A stretch of DNA of 40,818 bases from RUG13409 sp045616985 (GTDB lineage Bacteria > Bacillota > Clostridia > Peptostreptococcales > Anaerovoracaceae). The translations under genes were made by a program, and so were the position numbers. This document shows positions 15,713 to 25,156 of this stretch, one piece after another. The stretch lies in NCBI GenBank assembly GCA_045616985.1, contig JAZLHU010000021.1:1-40818 (forward strand), read 5' to 3'. The first letter of the stretch is position 1. Every line of letters starts with the position of its first letter. A model generated the notes under the pieces. The model did not search any database and was not told the origin of the DNA. It worked only from the letters and a program-made list of their open reading frames with translations.

Positions 15713-18148
15713 ATGTTAGTACCAATCAAATGGATAAAAGATTATACAGACGTTAATGTAGACGTTGCAGAATTCGTAGACAGAATGGTTCTTTCCGGAT
15801 CAAACCTTGAAACCGTAGAGCATTACGGTGAAGGTATTGAAGGCGTAGTTGTAGGAAAGATTGAAAAAATAGAAAAGCATCCCGATGCAGATAAGCTTTC
15901 AGTATGCCGGGTCAACGTAGGAAAAGCAGAGCCGCTGCAGATCGTTACGGGCGCATCCAATATCTTTGTAGGCGCAACAGTCCCTGTATGCCCGGACGGA
16001 TCTCACATCCCCGGACCTCTTCACGGCCAGCCGAAAACAGAAGAAGGTGTAACAATCCACAATGGAAAGCTAAGAGGAGTTGAGTCCTTTGGTATGCTCT
16101 GCTCCTGCACAGAGCTCGGCTTTGATGATAAGGTTGCTCCGGTATTCTCCAAAGACGGAATCTGGATTCTGGATGACAGCTTTAAAGCAGGCGAAGACCT
16201 TGCAGAAGCACTTGGACTTAAAGAATCCGTAGTTGATTTTGAAATCACGCCAAACCGTCCGGATTGTCTTTCAATGATAGGTATGGCAAGAGAAGCATCC
16301 GCAACATTTAAGACACCGCTTCGTTATCCTGAAACGGAGTGCAGGAGGGTTGCTCCCGAAAAGAGCGCAGACTATATCAGGGTTGATGTTAAAAAGCCGG
16401 AGCTTTGCAAGAGATATTGCTGCAGAGTAATTAAAGACATAAAGATTGAGCAGTCACCATGGTGGCTTCAAAGATGCCTTATGTTCTCCGGAATGCGACC
16501 GATTAACAACATCGTTGATATTACCAACTTTGTAATGCTTGAATACGGTCAGCCGCTGCATGCATTCGATATCAGAACGGTTGCGGGAAATCACATTATC
16601 GTTGATACGGCAGAGGAAGGGGAAAAGTTCACAACACTCGACGGCGTTGAAAGAACACTCACATCCTCAATGCTTACAATAAGAGATGAAAAGGGTGCAT
16701 CCGCAATTGCAGGCGTTATGGGCGGACTCAATTCCGAAATCGAAGAAGATACAAACATGGTTTTGGTTGAATCTGCAAACTTCTGCGGGGACAGCGTAAG
16801 AAGAACATCGAAAGCATTAACACTCAGAACCGAAGCATCCGGAAGATTTGAAAAGGGCATAGATCCAAACCTTGCAAAGGATGCATGCGACAGATTCTGC
16901 TACCTTGTTGAGCTTCTCGGTGCAGGAACCGTTCTTGACGGCGATGTTGATGTGTATCCGAAGAAGGAAGAGCCTGTAACGATCAATATCCGCGCAAGCA
17001 GAATGAATAAGCTTATGGGTATTGAGCTTACACCGCAGCAGATGATGGATTATCTTGAACCACTTGAAATCCGGTGCGGGTTCGACGGAAACGATACAAT
17101 TACGGTAACAGCTCCGTCAGTACGTCAGGACCTCTTCATTGAAGAAGACTATGTTGAAGAGATTTCCCGTATGTACGGATACGATAAGCTTCCTGTAACA
17201 ATTCCAAAGAGCTCCAACGAATCCATAGAAACAAAGCCGCAGGCTATCAGAAGAATAACAAAGCAGACGCTTCTCGGACTCGGAATGGATGAAATCCAGA
17301 CCTACTCATTTGTAAGCCCAAAGACAGCAGATAATATCAGGCTTCCTGAAGATTCATACCGCCGTGCATGGGTAAAGCTTATTAACCCGCTCGGAGACGA
17401 AACCTCCGTAATGAGAACAATGATCCTTCCGAATGCCTTAAGCGTAGTTTATACAAACTATTCAAGAAGCATTCCTGCCATTGCGATCTTTGAGCTTGGC
17501 AACACCTTCTATAACAACGGTAAGGGCGAAGGCGTTCTTCCTGAAGAAAAGGATGCACTCTGCCTTGCAGCATACGGTCCTGAAGAAAACTTCTTTGTGA
17601 TGAAGGGCAGAATCATGGAAATGCTCTGCAAGATCGGTATCAAGGATCCTGAATTCGTTACCGAAAACAATAATCCGACCTTCCATCCGGGAAGATGCGC
17701 AAGGATTCTTGCAGAAGGGAAAGATATCGGCGTTCTTGGTCAGGTACATCCTGATGTAACGGAAAACTACGGTATTGATGCAGAAGTGTACGCGGCAGAA
17801 TTGGAATTCAACCTGCTTTACGATCTTGCAAATACGGAAAAGAAGTACAAGACACTCCCCAAATTTCCGGCAATGGTAAGAGACTTTGCCATGGTTGTTA
17901 AGGAAGAAGTAAAGGTTGGGGATATTGAAAAGGAAATCAAAGCTTCTGCCGGCGAGCTTCTTGAATCCGTAAAGCTCTTTGATGTATACAGAGGAGCACA
18001 GATCCTTGCGGGGACAAAATCTGTTGCATTCTCCCTTACATACAGAGCAAAGGACAGAACCCTTACGGATACCGAAGTAAATGAAATCAACACTAAGGTT
18101 CTTGTAAACCTTAAAGATAAACACAACGCAGTTCTCAGAGAAATCTAG
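15713..18148 (+). CDS. pheT: phenylalanyl-tRNA synthetase beta subunit
   Basis: An 811-residue protein of full length. Domains in order: N-terminal B1 region, EMAP-like tRNA-binding domain (about 40-155, including GKIEKIEKHPDADKLSVCRV), B3/B4 domain with editing function (about 210-385), B5 DNA-binding-like domain (about 410-480), catalytic-like core, and a C-terminal ferredoxin-fold anticodon-binding domain (about 715-811, starting FPAMVRDFAMVV). The start follows GGGAGGAAGA. It lies 14 bp after pheS and 12 bp before zapA. Confidence 0.97.
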   Translation: MLVPIKWIKDYTDVNVDVAEFVDRMVLSGSNLETVEHYGEGIEGVVVGKIEKIEKHPDADKLSVCRVNVGKAEPLQIVTGASNIFVGATVPVCPDGSHIPGPLHGQPKTEEGVTIHNGKLRGVESFGMLCSCTELGFDDKVAPVFSKDGIWILDDSFKAGEDLAEALGLKESVVDFEITPNRPDCLSMIGMAREASATFKTPLRYPETECRRVAPEKSADYIRVDVKKPELCKRYCCRVIKDIKIEQSPWWLQRCLMFSGMRPINNIVDITNFVMLEYGQPLHAFDIRTVAGNHIIVDTAEEGEKFTTLDGVERTLTSSMLTIRDEKGASAIAGVMGGLNSEIEEDTNMVLVESANFCGDSVRRTSKALTLRTEASGRFEKGIDPNLAKDACDRFCYLVELLGAGTVLDGDVDVYPKKEEPVTINIRASRMNKLMGIELTPQQMMDYLEPLEIRCGFDGNDTITVTAPSVRQDLFIEEDYVEEISRMYGYDKLPVTIPKSSNESIETKPQAIRRITKQTLLGLGMDEIQTYSFVSPKTADNIRLPEDSYRRAWVKLINPLGDETSVMRTMILPNALSVVYTNYSRSIPAIAIFELGNTFYNNGKGEGVLPEEKDALCLAAYGPEENFFVMKGRIMEMLCKIGIKDPEFVTENNNPTFHPGRCARILAEGKDIGVLGQVHPDVTENYGIDAEVYAAELEFNLLYDLANTEKKYKTLPKFPAMVRDFAMVVKEEVKVGDIEKEIKASAGELLESVKLFDVYRGAQILAGTKSVAFSLTYRAKDRTLTDTEVNEINTKVLVNLKDKHNAVLREI

Positions 18149-18160
18149 AAAGGATTTATC

Positions 18161-18787
18161 ATGGACGAAAAGAACAAAGTAACAGTCATTGTATACGGAC
18201 AGGAATACACACTTTCCGGTGATATGCCAAGAGAGTATATCATGAAGATTGCAGATCACGTTGATGCAAAGATGAAAGAGGTGGGCGAAGGCACAAATCA
18301 GCCTACATCTGCCGTTGCAGTACTTGCAGCCATGCTTGCTGCAGACGAATACTACAAGCTTGAAGAAGAAAAGGCCGCACTGCTTTCCAAGAATCTTCAG
18401 CTTGCAGAAAACGGGAGAAACTACGAAAGAATGTGGGAAGAGCTTAAACAAAGCTATGCTCAGTACAAGGATGAAATGTCCACACTCGGCACTTTAAAGG
18501 ACAATCTTCAGGCATATGCAAACGAAAAGGAGTCTCAGGCTAATGCCCTTGCAGCAGAACTTTCTCAGCAGCAAAAATATAACAACGAACTCAGAAACAG
18601 GATTGAAGAATTAAACGCTCAGCTTGAAGTATCCGTTCAGCGTGTAAACGATGCCCCGCTTGAAGCTCAGAAGCATATTGAAGAGCTCGAAAACAGATGC
18701 AGAGACATTGAATCTTCCTTCTTTGATATCCAGATGGAAAACATCCATCTTAAAAACGAAATTGAAACTTTAAGAGGCAGAAGATAA
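18161..18787 (+). CDS. zapA: ZapA-like cell division protein with extended coiled coil
   Basis: A 208-residue protein. The first 90 or so residues match ZapA (TVIVYGQEYTLSGD, then a helix with AVAVLAAMLAADEYYKLEEE), an FtsZ-bundling factor recruited early to the Z-ring. The rest is a long predicted coiled coil rich in Glu, Gln and Lys, so the protein is about twice the size of Bacillus ZapA. An AAAGGA ribosome site precedes the start. It directly abuts mutS2 (0 bp gap); zapA next to mutS2 is a known Firmicutes arrangement. Confidence 0.9.
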   Translation: MDEKNKVTVIVYGQEYTLSGDMPREYIMKIADHVDAKMKEVGEGTNQPTSAVAVLAAMLAADEYYKLEEEKAALLSKNLQLAENGRNYERMWEELKQSYAQYKDEMSTLGTLKDNLQAYANEKESQANALAAELSQQQKYNNELRNRIEELNAQLEVSVQRVNDAPLEAQKHIEELENRCRDIESSFFDIQMENIHLKNEIETLRGRR

Positions 18788-21151
18788 ATGAACCAAAAGG
18801 CACTGCGTGTTTTAGAATATCAAAAAATAATAAACATGCTGGCTACCGAGTGCTGCAGTAAGCTTACCAGGGAAAAGGCTTTAAAGCTTCTTCCAATGTC
18901 AGATCCCTTTGACATAAACGATGCCCTGCAAGACACAGACGAGGCTGTTGTTGTGCTTCTCAAAAAAGGAGCACCCCCTCTTGGAAACTTCTACGATATT
19001 TCGGGAACGGTTCATCTTGCTTCCCTTGAAAGCACTTTGTCCATGAAGCAGCTTTTGGAGGTTGCATACAATTTGCAATCAGCAAGAAGAACTGCAGAAT
19101 ATTTGTCATCAGATTTGCCGGAGCTGCCCCGCATAGACGGGCTGGCTTCGGCCATTTCCGTTTTAAAGAGCCTGGAGGATGAGATCACAAGAGACATCAT
19201 TTCAGAGGATGAAATGGCTGATTCTGCCTCCCCCGAGCTTAAAAGACTTCGCAAATCCATCCTTCGCCAAAACGAAGATATAAGAATAAAGATTCAAAAA
19301 ATCGTCGGCTCCGGAGAGAATAAAGCCTTCCTTCAGGATGCCATTGTAACCATGCGCCAGGGACGATACGTAATCCCCGTAAAGCAGGAGCATAAAGCAA
19401 AAATCAGCGGCATAGTTCACGATCAATCAGCTTCCGGTGCAACTCTCTTTGTTGAACCTCAGGCAATCGTAAACATGAATAACGAGCTTAGAGAGCTTGA
19501 GCTTGCAGAGCAGGCCGAAGTGCAAAGAATACTCTCCGAGCTTTCAAGAGCGGTCGGAAGAGAAGAACTGAAGATAAAAGCAAATCAGGAAATCTTAACT
19601 AAGCTTGATTTTATGTTTGCCAAGGGCCGCCTTGCAGCAAACATGAACGGCTTTAAGCCCGAGATAAATAATCAGGGCATAGTGGATATCAAGAAAGCCC
19701 GCCACCCGCTTCTTGATAAGAAAAAGGCAGTGCCGATCAATATTGCCATCGGCGGAAAATACAAAACATTGGTTGTAACAGGGCCGAATACAGGCGGAAA
19801 AACAGTAACATTAAAGACTGTGGGGCTTCTTTGCCTTATGGCTCAGTCCGGTCTTTTTATACCGACAGCCGAAGGAACAAAGCTTCCTGTATTCAGGGAA
19901 ATATATGCAGATATAGGAGACGAGCAAAGCATAGAGCAGAGCCTTTCAACCTTTTCTGCTCACATGACAAACATAGTTAGTATAGTTGAAAGCTCCACCA
20001 TGGACTGCCTTGTGCTTTTGGACGAGCTTGGTGCGGGCACAGACCCGACAGAAGGTGCAGCCCTTGCAATATCTATCTTAAACCACCTCTACAACAAAGG
20101 TGCAATGACCATAGCAACCACCCACTATACAGAGCTTAAGAAATTTGCGCTCTCTACAAAAGGGGTTCAAAATGCTTCTATGGAATTTGATGTTGAAACC
20201 CTGTCTCCGACGTACAGATTGATAATAGGAGTTCCGGGTAAATCCAATGCCTTTGAAATATCTCAAAAGCTTGGTCTTGCGGATAAAATAATAGACCATG
20301 CCCGTCGTTTCATAGAAGAGGGCGACGTTGCCTTTGAAGATGTAATAACATCCATAGAAGACGACAGAAAACGCGCCGAAAACGCTGCAGAGGAAGCCGA
20401 AAACTTAAGAAACGAGCTTCAAAAGCAAAAGCAGCACATGGAAAAGCTCGAGATAAGATTTGAAAAAGAGAAAAGAGAAATCTTAGAGCAGGCACAAGAC
20501 GAAGCAAGAGCTTTGGTTGAAGATGCAAGAAAAGAGATAGTCCGGATTCAAAAAGAAGTAAACGATACCATTACGGATGCAGATGTAAAAGCCAAGATAG
20601 AAGAAGGCAAACGAAAGCTTGCCGAAAAGCGAAAAGAATTTGTCCGAAAAGAAGAAAGGATAGAGAATAACGAAAAGCCGAATCCCGAGGATATTGAAGA
20701 AGGAATAAGAGTTAACGTCCTGAGCCTCGGTGAAAAGGGAAGCGTGCTTTCTCTTCCTGATTCAAAGGGCGATATGATGGTTCAGATCGGAAGCCTCAAG
20801 ATGAAGGTGAATATAGAAAATATTACTTTGGTAAAAGAAAACGTAACAGAAAAGCAGCGTGAAAAAGTCAAGTATTCAAGAATGTTTGCCGCGAAGTCCA
20901 TGAGTGTTCCGACTTCCGTAAACGTAATAGGAAAGAATCTTGACGAAGCAGCGGACATAGTTGAAAAATATATAGATGATGCTTTTATGGCAGGTCTTGA
21001 AAACGTTACCGTAATCCACGGAAGAGGAGCGGGAATACTGCGTGAAGGCCTTGCTAAAGTGCTTAAGAAAAACAAACATGTACAATCGATCCGTAAAGGC
21101 GGATATCACGAGGGAGGCGACGGTGCGACCATCGTCACGATAAAGAAATGA
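18788..21151 (+). CDS. mutS2: endonuclease MutS2
   Basis: A 787-residue MutS2 of normal length. It has the MutS core and ATPase domain with Walker A GPNTGGKT (332-339) and a Walker B region LLDELGAGTDPTEGAAL (about 410), a long Glu/Lys coiled coil (about 510-640) and a C-terminal Smr nuclease domain (about 715-787) with VIHGRGAGILREG. MutS2 lacks the mismatch-recognition domain. It has been linked to suppression of homologous recombination and to processing of collided ribosomes; which applies here is unknown. It begins immediately after the zapA stop and overlaps argS by 4 nt. Confidence 0.96.
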   Translation: MNQKALRVLEYQKIINMLATECCSKLTREKALKLLPMSDPFDINDALQDTDEAVVVLLKKGAPPLGNFYDISGTVHLASLESTLSMKQLLEVAYNLQSARRTAEYLSSDLPELPRIDGLASAISVLKSLEDEITRDIISEDEMADSASPELKRLRKSILRQNEDIRIKIQKIVGSGENKAFLQDAIVTMRQGRYVIPVKQEHKAKISGIVHDQSASGATLFVEPQAIVNMNNELRELELAEQAEVQRILSELSRAVGREELKIKANQEILTKLDFMFAKGRLAANMNGFKPEINNQGIVDIKKARHPLLDKKKAVPINIAIGGKYKTLVVTGPNTGGKTVTLKTVGLLCLMAQSGLFIPTAEGTKLPVFREIYADIGDEQSIEQSLSTFSAHMTNIVSIVESSTMDCLVLLDELGAGTDPTEGAALAISILNHLYNKGAMTIATTHYTELKKFALSTKGVQNASMEFDVETLSPTYRLIIGVPGKSNAFEISQKLGLADKIIDHARRFIEEGDVAFEDVITSIEDDRKRAENAAEEAENLRNELQKQKQHMEKLEIRFEKEKREILEQAQDEARALVEDARKEIVRIQKEVNDTITDADVKAKIEEGKRKLAEKRKEFVRKEERIENNEKPNPEDIEEGIRVNVLSLGEKGSVLSLPDSKGDMMVQIGSLKMKVNIENITLVKENVTEKQREKVKYSRMFAAKSMSVPTSVNVIGKNLDEAADIVEKYIDDAFMAGLENVTVIHGRGAGILREGLAKVLKKNKHVQSIRKGGYHEGGDGATIVTIKK

Positions 21152-22860
21152 GAAATATTAAAAACGAAATCGCAGCAATTCTTGCAGAAAAAGTAGAAGG
21201 TCTGAGCCTGACTGAGATCCAATCCATGATTGAGATTCCTCAGGACACATCAATGGGAGATTATGCGTTTCCATGCTTTAAGCTTGCAAAGCTTCGTCAT
21301 AAGGCGCCGCCGCTTATTGCCGCAGATATTGCAGAGCAGATAAAGGATAATCCGATTTTTTCCGGCGTTCAAAATGTTAATGCATATGTAAATATGTTCA
21401 TCAACAAGGCAGAGCTTACAAAGCTTACGCTTGATGGTGTAAAGGAAGGCGGAAGCAGATTCGGTTCAACTGATTTCGGAGAAGGAAGATCGGTTGTAAT
21501 AGACTTCAGCTCTCCAAACATTGCAAAGCCTTTCCACATCGGGCATATCCGTTCCACCGTTATAGGAAACTCGCTCTACAAGATTTATGATTTTCTCGGA
21601 TACAAGGTTGAAAGAATAAACCACCTCGGCGACTACGGCACACAGTTCGGCAAAATGATAGTTGCTTACCGCAAGTGGGGATCTGAAGAAGATGTAAAAA
21701 GAGAACCGATCAAATCTCTTCTTTCTTACTACGTAAAGTTCCATCAGGAAGCGGAAAAAGATCCGTCGCTTGACGATGAAGCAAGAGCAACCTTTGTAAA
21801 GCTTGAAGCCGGAAACCCCGAGGAAGTGCAGCTTTGGCAGTGGTTCAGGGAAGAATCCCTCAAGGAATTCAAGCGTGTGTACGCAATGCTTGATATAGAC
21901 TTTGATTCATGGAACGGCGAAGCCTTCTATTCCGACAAGATGCCTGCAGTTGTAAAAGAACTGGAAGACAAGGGTCTTCTTACAGAGTCGCAGGGTGCTC
22001 AGATCGTAGACCTTTCCGAATTTGGTCTTGAGCCTGCACTCATCAAAAAAAGCGACGGTACATCCCTGTATATCACACGCGACCTTGCAACGGCAAAATA
22101 CAGAAAAGAGACCTATGATTTTGCAAAGAGCATCTATGTTGTTGCATCCCAGCAGAATCTTCATTTCCAGCAGCTTTTCCACGTGCTGCAGAAGATGGGT
22201 TATGAATGGTACAAGGACTGCGTACATATTCCGTTTGGCCTGGTAAGCCTTGAAGACGGCACCATGTCCACAAGAGAAGGAAAGGTTGTTTTCCTTGAAG
22301 ACGTATTAAAGCGTGCCATAGAAAAGACTTATGCCATTGTTAAGGAAAAGGGCGTAAACGAAGAGATAATAGACGAAACAGCAAAGACCGTCGGTATAGG
22401 TGCGGTTATCTTCCAGGAGCTTTCCGCAGGAAGAATCAAGGACTACACTTTCAACTGGGACAAGGTGCTTAACTTTGACGGAGAGACAGGGCCGTATGTT
22501 CAGTACACCCATGCAAGGGCAGCTTCCGTTGTAAGAAACAGCGACCTTGAAACAGGCAAAATCAGCATAGATGAGCTTAACATGGATTACTTATCCGGTG
22601 ACAGCGCATACGAGCTGATAAAGCTTATCTACCGCTTCCCTGAAGCAGTTCTTGAAGCCGGAGAAAAGTACGAGCCATCCGTAATTACAAGAAACATCGT
22701 AGACATTGCACAAGGCTTTAATAAGTTCTATCACGACGAACATATCTTAGTGGAAAACGAAGAAGAAAAGAAGGCAAAGGTAATGCTTACTTACGCTGCA
22801 CAACAAACCATTGCAAACGGACTTGGCCTTCTCGGAATAAAGGCTCCTGAAAGGATGTAA
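21148..22860 (+). CDS. argS: arginyl-tRNA synthetase
   Basis: A 570-residue class Ia synthetase. The N-terminal Add-1 domain (about 1-100) recognises the tRNA D-loop. The catalytic domain has FSSPNIAKPFHIGHIRST with HIGH at 130-133 and the KMSKS-equivalent loop GTMSTREGKVV (about 370). A DALR anticodon-binding domain follows, ending GIKAPERM. The start overlaps the mutS2 stop (ATGA). The gene following the stop at 22860 starts 1 bp later, so the run pheS to the TPR gene is almost gapless. Confidence 0.97.
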   Translation: MRNIKNEIAAILAEKVEGLSLTEIQSMIEIPQDTSMGDYAFPCFKLAKLRHKAPPLIAADIAEQIKDNPIFSGVQNVNAYVNMFINKAELTKLTLDGVKEGGSRFGSTDFGEGRSVVIDFSSPNIAKPFHIGHIRSTVIGNSLYKIYDFLGYKVERINHLGDYGTQFGKMIVAYRKWGSEEDVKREPIKSLLSYYVKFHQEAEKDPSLDDEARATFVKLEAGNPEEVQLWQWFREESLKEFKRVYAMLDIDFDSWNGEAFYSDKMPAVVKELEDKGLLTESQGAQIVDLSEFGLEPALIKKSDGTSLYITRDLATAKYRKETYDFAKSIYVVASQQNLHFQQLFHVLQKMGYEWYKDCVHIPFGLVSLEDGTMSTREGKVVFLEDVLKRAIEKTYAIVKEKGVNEEIIDETAKTVGIGAVIFQELSAGRIKDYTFNWDKVLNFDGETGPYVQYTHARAASVVRNSDLETGKISIDELNMDYLSGDSAYELIKLIYRFPEAVLEAGEKYEPSVITRNIVDIAQGFNKFYHDEHILVENEEEKKAKVMLTYAAQQTIANGLGLLGIKAPERM

Positions 22861-22861
22861 A

Positions 22862-23866
22862 ATGCTCCCCATCTTTAAAGCAAGAGAAGACAAATTAAAA
22901 CCCTATCTGGAATCGGAGGTAAAGAGCTTTGTCTTTACGGAAATTTCTCCGGACTTTTTGAATACGGCAGACCTTTCTTTTATGAGGGACATCCCGATTC
23001 CGATAAGACATGAAGATCTTAAGGCCTTTACCGAAAACGGTCTTTCAACTACGCAGATCGCAGATAATATTGCAGTTGTAATCGGCTGCGATACAAAGTT
23101 TAAATACGCAGATAATTATCTTCAGTACCTTCACAAGCTCTTTGATGAAAAGCTTATCCTTGTATTTGCAAACAAAGGCGAAGAATGCCTTAAAATAGGC
23201 AATTACAGGAAGGGCCTTGCGTACCTGAGAGCTGCTATGATGTTCAAGGATGATGCCTTGGAATCCATGTTCTGTTATGCAAACGGATGCAGATTCCGGT
23301 ACCTGTCCATGGAAGGAGAAGACGGCTGTGACGAGCTTATCCTTATTCTTAAAAATGAAGCAAGAGAATATTTTGAACACTGCACAAGTGCCTTCCCGCA
23401 GTTTCCGCAAGGCTGGTACTACCTCGGCTATGCATACCTGAACATGGGCCAATACCAAAGAACCCAGATTGCATGGAGACACTATATGTCCTGCTGCGGA
23501 GAAGACGATCCCGAAAACATAAAAGAAATTGAAGGCCGCCTTGTAGAACTTGAAGACCCCGTAAAAATAGAAAAGGGCGTAAACCTCTTGGCAGGCGGAA
23601 GACTTGAAGAAGGCCTTGCCATCCTTGAACCCTATATAAACACTCAGTACGGCAAATGGTGGCCACTCCACTTTAACCTTGCCTGCGCCTACAGAGAGCT
23701 TGGCCACAGCCAAGAAGCCATAGAAGGCTTCTTAAAAGTTTTGGAGCTTTCCCCGTCGCACTATGATTCCATGGTGGCTCTCTATGAACTCTATGCGGAA
23801 GCCGGGGACAGCGAAAAAGCAGAAAAGTATTTGAATAAATCAAAGCTTGTGTTATCAACTGATTAG
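22862..23866 (+). CDS. tetratricopeptide repeat protein
   Basis: A 334-residue soluble protein without a signal peptide. Repeated helical pairs with TPR spacing are visible: GKGEE-like CLKIGNYRKGLAYLRAAMM (about 105), FPQGWYYLGYAYLNMGQYQRTQ (about 180) and HFNLACAYRELGHSQEAIEG followed by FLKVLELSPSHYDSM (about 270-305). TPR domains mediate protein contacts; the partner is unknown. It starts 1 bp after argS with GAAAGGATG as a ribosome site overlapping the argS end, so co-translation is likely. It is the last gene of the core co-directional run. Confidence 0.85.
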   Translation: MLPIFKAREDKLKPYLESEVKSFVFTEISPDFLNTADLSFMRDIPIPIRHEDLKAFTENGLSTTQIADNIAVVIGCDTKFKYADNYLQYLHKLFDEKLILVFANKGEECLKIGNYRKGLAYLRAAMMFKDDALESMFCYANGCRFRYLSMEGEDGCDELILILKNEAREYFEHCTSAFPQFPQGWYYLGYAYLNMGQYQRTQIAWRHYMSCCGEDDPENIKEIEGRLVELEDPVKIEKGVNLLAGGRLEEGLAILEPYINTQYGKWWPLHFNLACAYRELGHSQEAIEGFLKVLELSPSHYDSMVALYELYAEAGDSEKAEKYLNKSKLVLSTD

Positions 23867-23878
23867 TAATTTACCTTA

Positions 23879-24265
23879 ATGGAAAGAAATTCTATCAATC
23901 AAACATACGATTCATCCAATCCTAAATCTATTGAAGAGTATGCTCAAAAGTCAATAGGAAAGACCTTTTCTGAAGTCTGTCGAGAAAACTCAAGCGTTTA
24001 TGATGTTGGTACTCTTGATGGGTATTTGCCTGAGTATAATGGCAAGGGCAACTTAGGTCAGATTATTGAAGAACAGTTTTTTCATTACAAGTGTAATTCT
24101 GATTCCGATGCAGATTTTAAAGATGCCGGAGTAGAGTTGAAGGTTACTCCTTATAAAATAAACAGTAATGGCAGCATTTCCGCCAAAGAAAGACTATCAT
24201 TAACAATGATAAATTACTTTGATGTAGTTAATGAATCTTTTGAGGATAGAAGAATTATTCGGTAA
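23879..24265 (+). pseudogene. Sau3AI/MutH-type restriction endonuclease, N-terminal part
   Basis: The 128 residues match the N-terminal catalytic domain of Sau3AI-like enzymes, which share the MutH fold and cut GATC sites. GNLGQIIEEQFF (58-69) and DFKDAGVELKV (79-89) supply the D-(6)-E-x-K active site: Asp79, Glu86 and Lys88. Family members are usually close to 500 residues, with a second MutH-like domain; here the frame ends soon after KERLSLTMINYFDVVNESFE. No methyltransferase partner is adjacent. There is no clear ribosome site. I read this as a remnant of a restriction system, AT-richer than the core genes to its left. Confidence 0.75.
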
Positions 24266-24419
24266 GAGAACAATATCTTACAAAATGGAAAGTGATATCA
24301 GTTTTGTAAAAGAAACTAAAGCAAACAAAATTGAATATAAGGGTTGGGATATTAAGTTAGATACTGTAGACGGCAACCAGAAGCCAACACACATTAAAAA
24401 TAGCGATATCCCAAGATAG
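24231..24419 (+). other. 62-codon frame overlapping the endonuclease remnant
   Basis: The frame overlaps the end of the endonuclease remnant in another phase and runs to 24419. It ends with YKGWDIKLDTVDGNQKPTH and looks like genuine protein sequence, not random frame. I cannot match it to the Sau3AI family. It may be the interior of a different gene joined by deletion, or a downstream piece of the endonuclease region after a frameshift. It has no ribosome site of its own and is probably not expressed as a functional protein. Confidence 0.3.
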
Positions 24420-24461
24420 ACAATAATGATTTTTATAGTATAAACGAAGAGGTAAAACGAT

Positions 24462-24689
24462 ATGGCAAAAGAATTTAGTTTTGAAGTAACAGAAGAAATC
24501 GCAGTTCTTTCAACATCAGCAAAAGGCTGGACAAAAGAAATCAATAAAGTATCGTACAATGGTGCAAATCCGAAATTTGATATTCGTGATTGGGCTCCGG
24601 AAAGAGAAAAAATGGGCAAGGGTGTTGCCTTGAATGAAGATGAAGCAAAAGCTCTTATGGAAGCATTGGAAGGGTACTTTAACAAGTAG
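24462..24689 (+). CDS. ydbC: YdbC/PC4-family single-stranded DNA-binding protein
   Basis: A 75-residue protein matching the small YdbC family, bacterial relatives of the eukaryotic coactivator PC4: FSFEVTEEIAVLSTSAKGWT, then EINKVSYNGANPKFDIRDWAPE and KMGKGVALNEDEAKAL followed by a helix. The lactococcal member is a dimer that binds ssDNA through a curved beta sheet. The biological role is unsettled (transcription or DNA repair). A GAGG ribosome site precedes the ATG. It sits among accessory genes after the endonuclease remnant and faces hicB convergently. Confidence 0.88.
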   Translation: MAKEFSFEVTEEIAVLSTSAKGWTKEINKVSYNGANPKFDIRDWAPEREKMGKGVALNEDEAKALMEALEGYFNK

Positions 24690-24717
24690 GCGGTTTTTCA
24701 TAAACCAACTATAGCCA

Positions 24718-24738
24718 ACCGCTTACTGCGGTGCTTTT
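24718..24738 (+). terminator. terminator-like hairpin between ydbC and hicB
   Basis: ACCGC, loop TTACT, GCGGT (24718-24732), then GCTTTTG. An alternative pairing of GCGGTT (24690-24695) with AACCGC (24717-24722) is possible. The genes are convergent, so the region may stop transcripts from both sides. Confidence 0.45.
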
Positions 24739-24743
24739 GTTAT

Positions 24744-25142
24744 TTACAGTATATTTAACTCTGCTTTTAGGGCTTTTTGCAATACGGAGGAAAAGTTTAT
24801 TCCTTTTGCCATTGCTTCTTCATTAAGCCAGCTTGGAATACTGAGTGTTTTCTTTACAGCCATGTTGTTGGTTCGTCTTTTGTATTCGTCCAAGCTGAAT
24901 TCTATTAACACGACTGTTTCATTTTTCTTGGTTTTGATGGAATTGGGGTTGCTTGGTGTGGGCGGCTGTTTGTGCTGCTTGTCTAGATCATAAATTTCAA
25001 GACCGAGGGCATCTATTGCCATTTGGTATGCTTTGTCAATTGTGTCGCCTTGGGTGAAGATGTAATCAAAATCAGGGAAGGTGATATTATATCCTCCTTC
25101 TTCTGCTGTTGTGAATTTTGCCGGATAAAACATTTTGTCCAT
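24744..25142 (-). CDS. hicB: HicB-family antitoxin
   Basis: A 132-residue HicB. The N-terminal partial RNase H-like fold (YPAKFTTAEEGGYNITFPDF, then GDTIDKAYQMAIDALGLEI) binds the HicA toxin. A linker leads to a C-terminal DNA-binding region (about 90-132: KKTLSIPSWLNEEAMAKGIN), which looks like a ribbon-helix-helix type. The ribosome site GGAGAAA is visible in the 14-bp gap after hicA. Toxin first, antitoxin second is the common hicAB order. It presumably binds the palindrome in the hicA promoter. Confidence 0.9.
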   Translation of the reverse strand: MDKMFYPAKFTTAEEGGYNITFPDFDYIFTQGDTIDKAYQMAIDALGLEIYDLDKQHKQPPTPSNPNSIKTKKNETVVLIEFSLDEYKRRTNNMAVKKTLSIPSWLNEEAMAKGINFSSVLQKALKAELNIL

Positions 25143-25156
25143 GGGTAAGTTTCTCC

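Noticed and set aside
17462..18451. 329-codon minus-strand frame opposite pheT/zapA
   Set aside because: The composition (Phe, Cys, Val rich) is typical of the antisense of Glu/Lys-rich coding sequence, and both pheT and zapA are clear genes.
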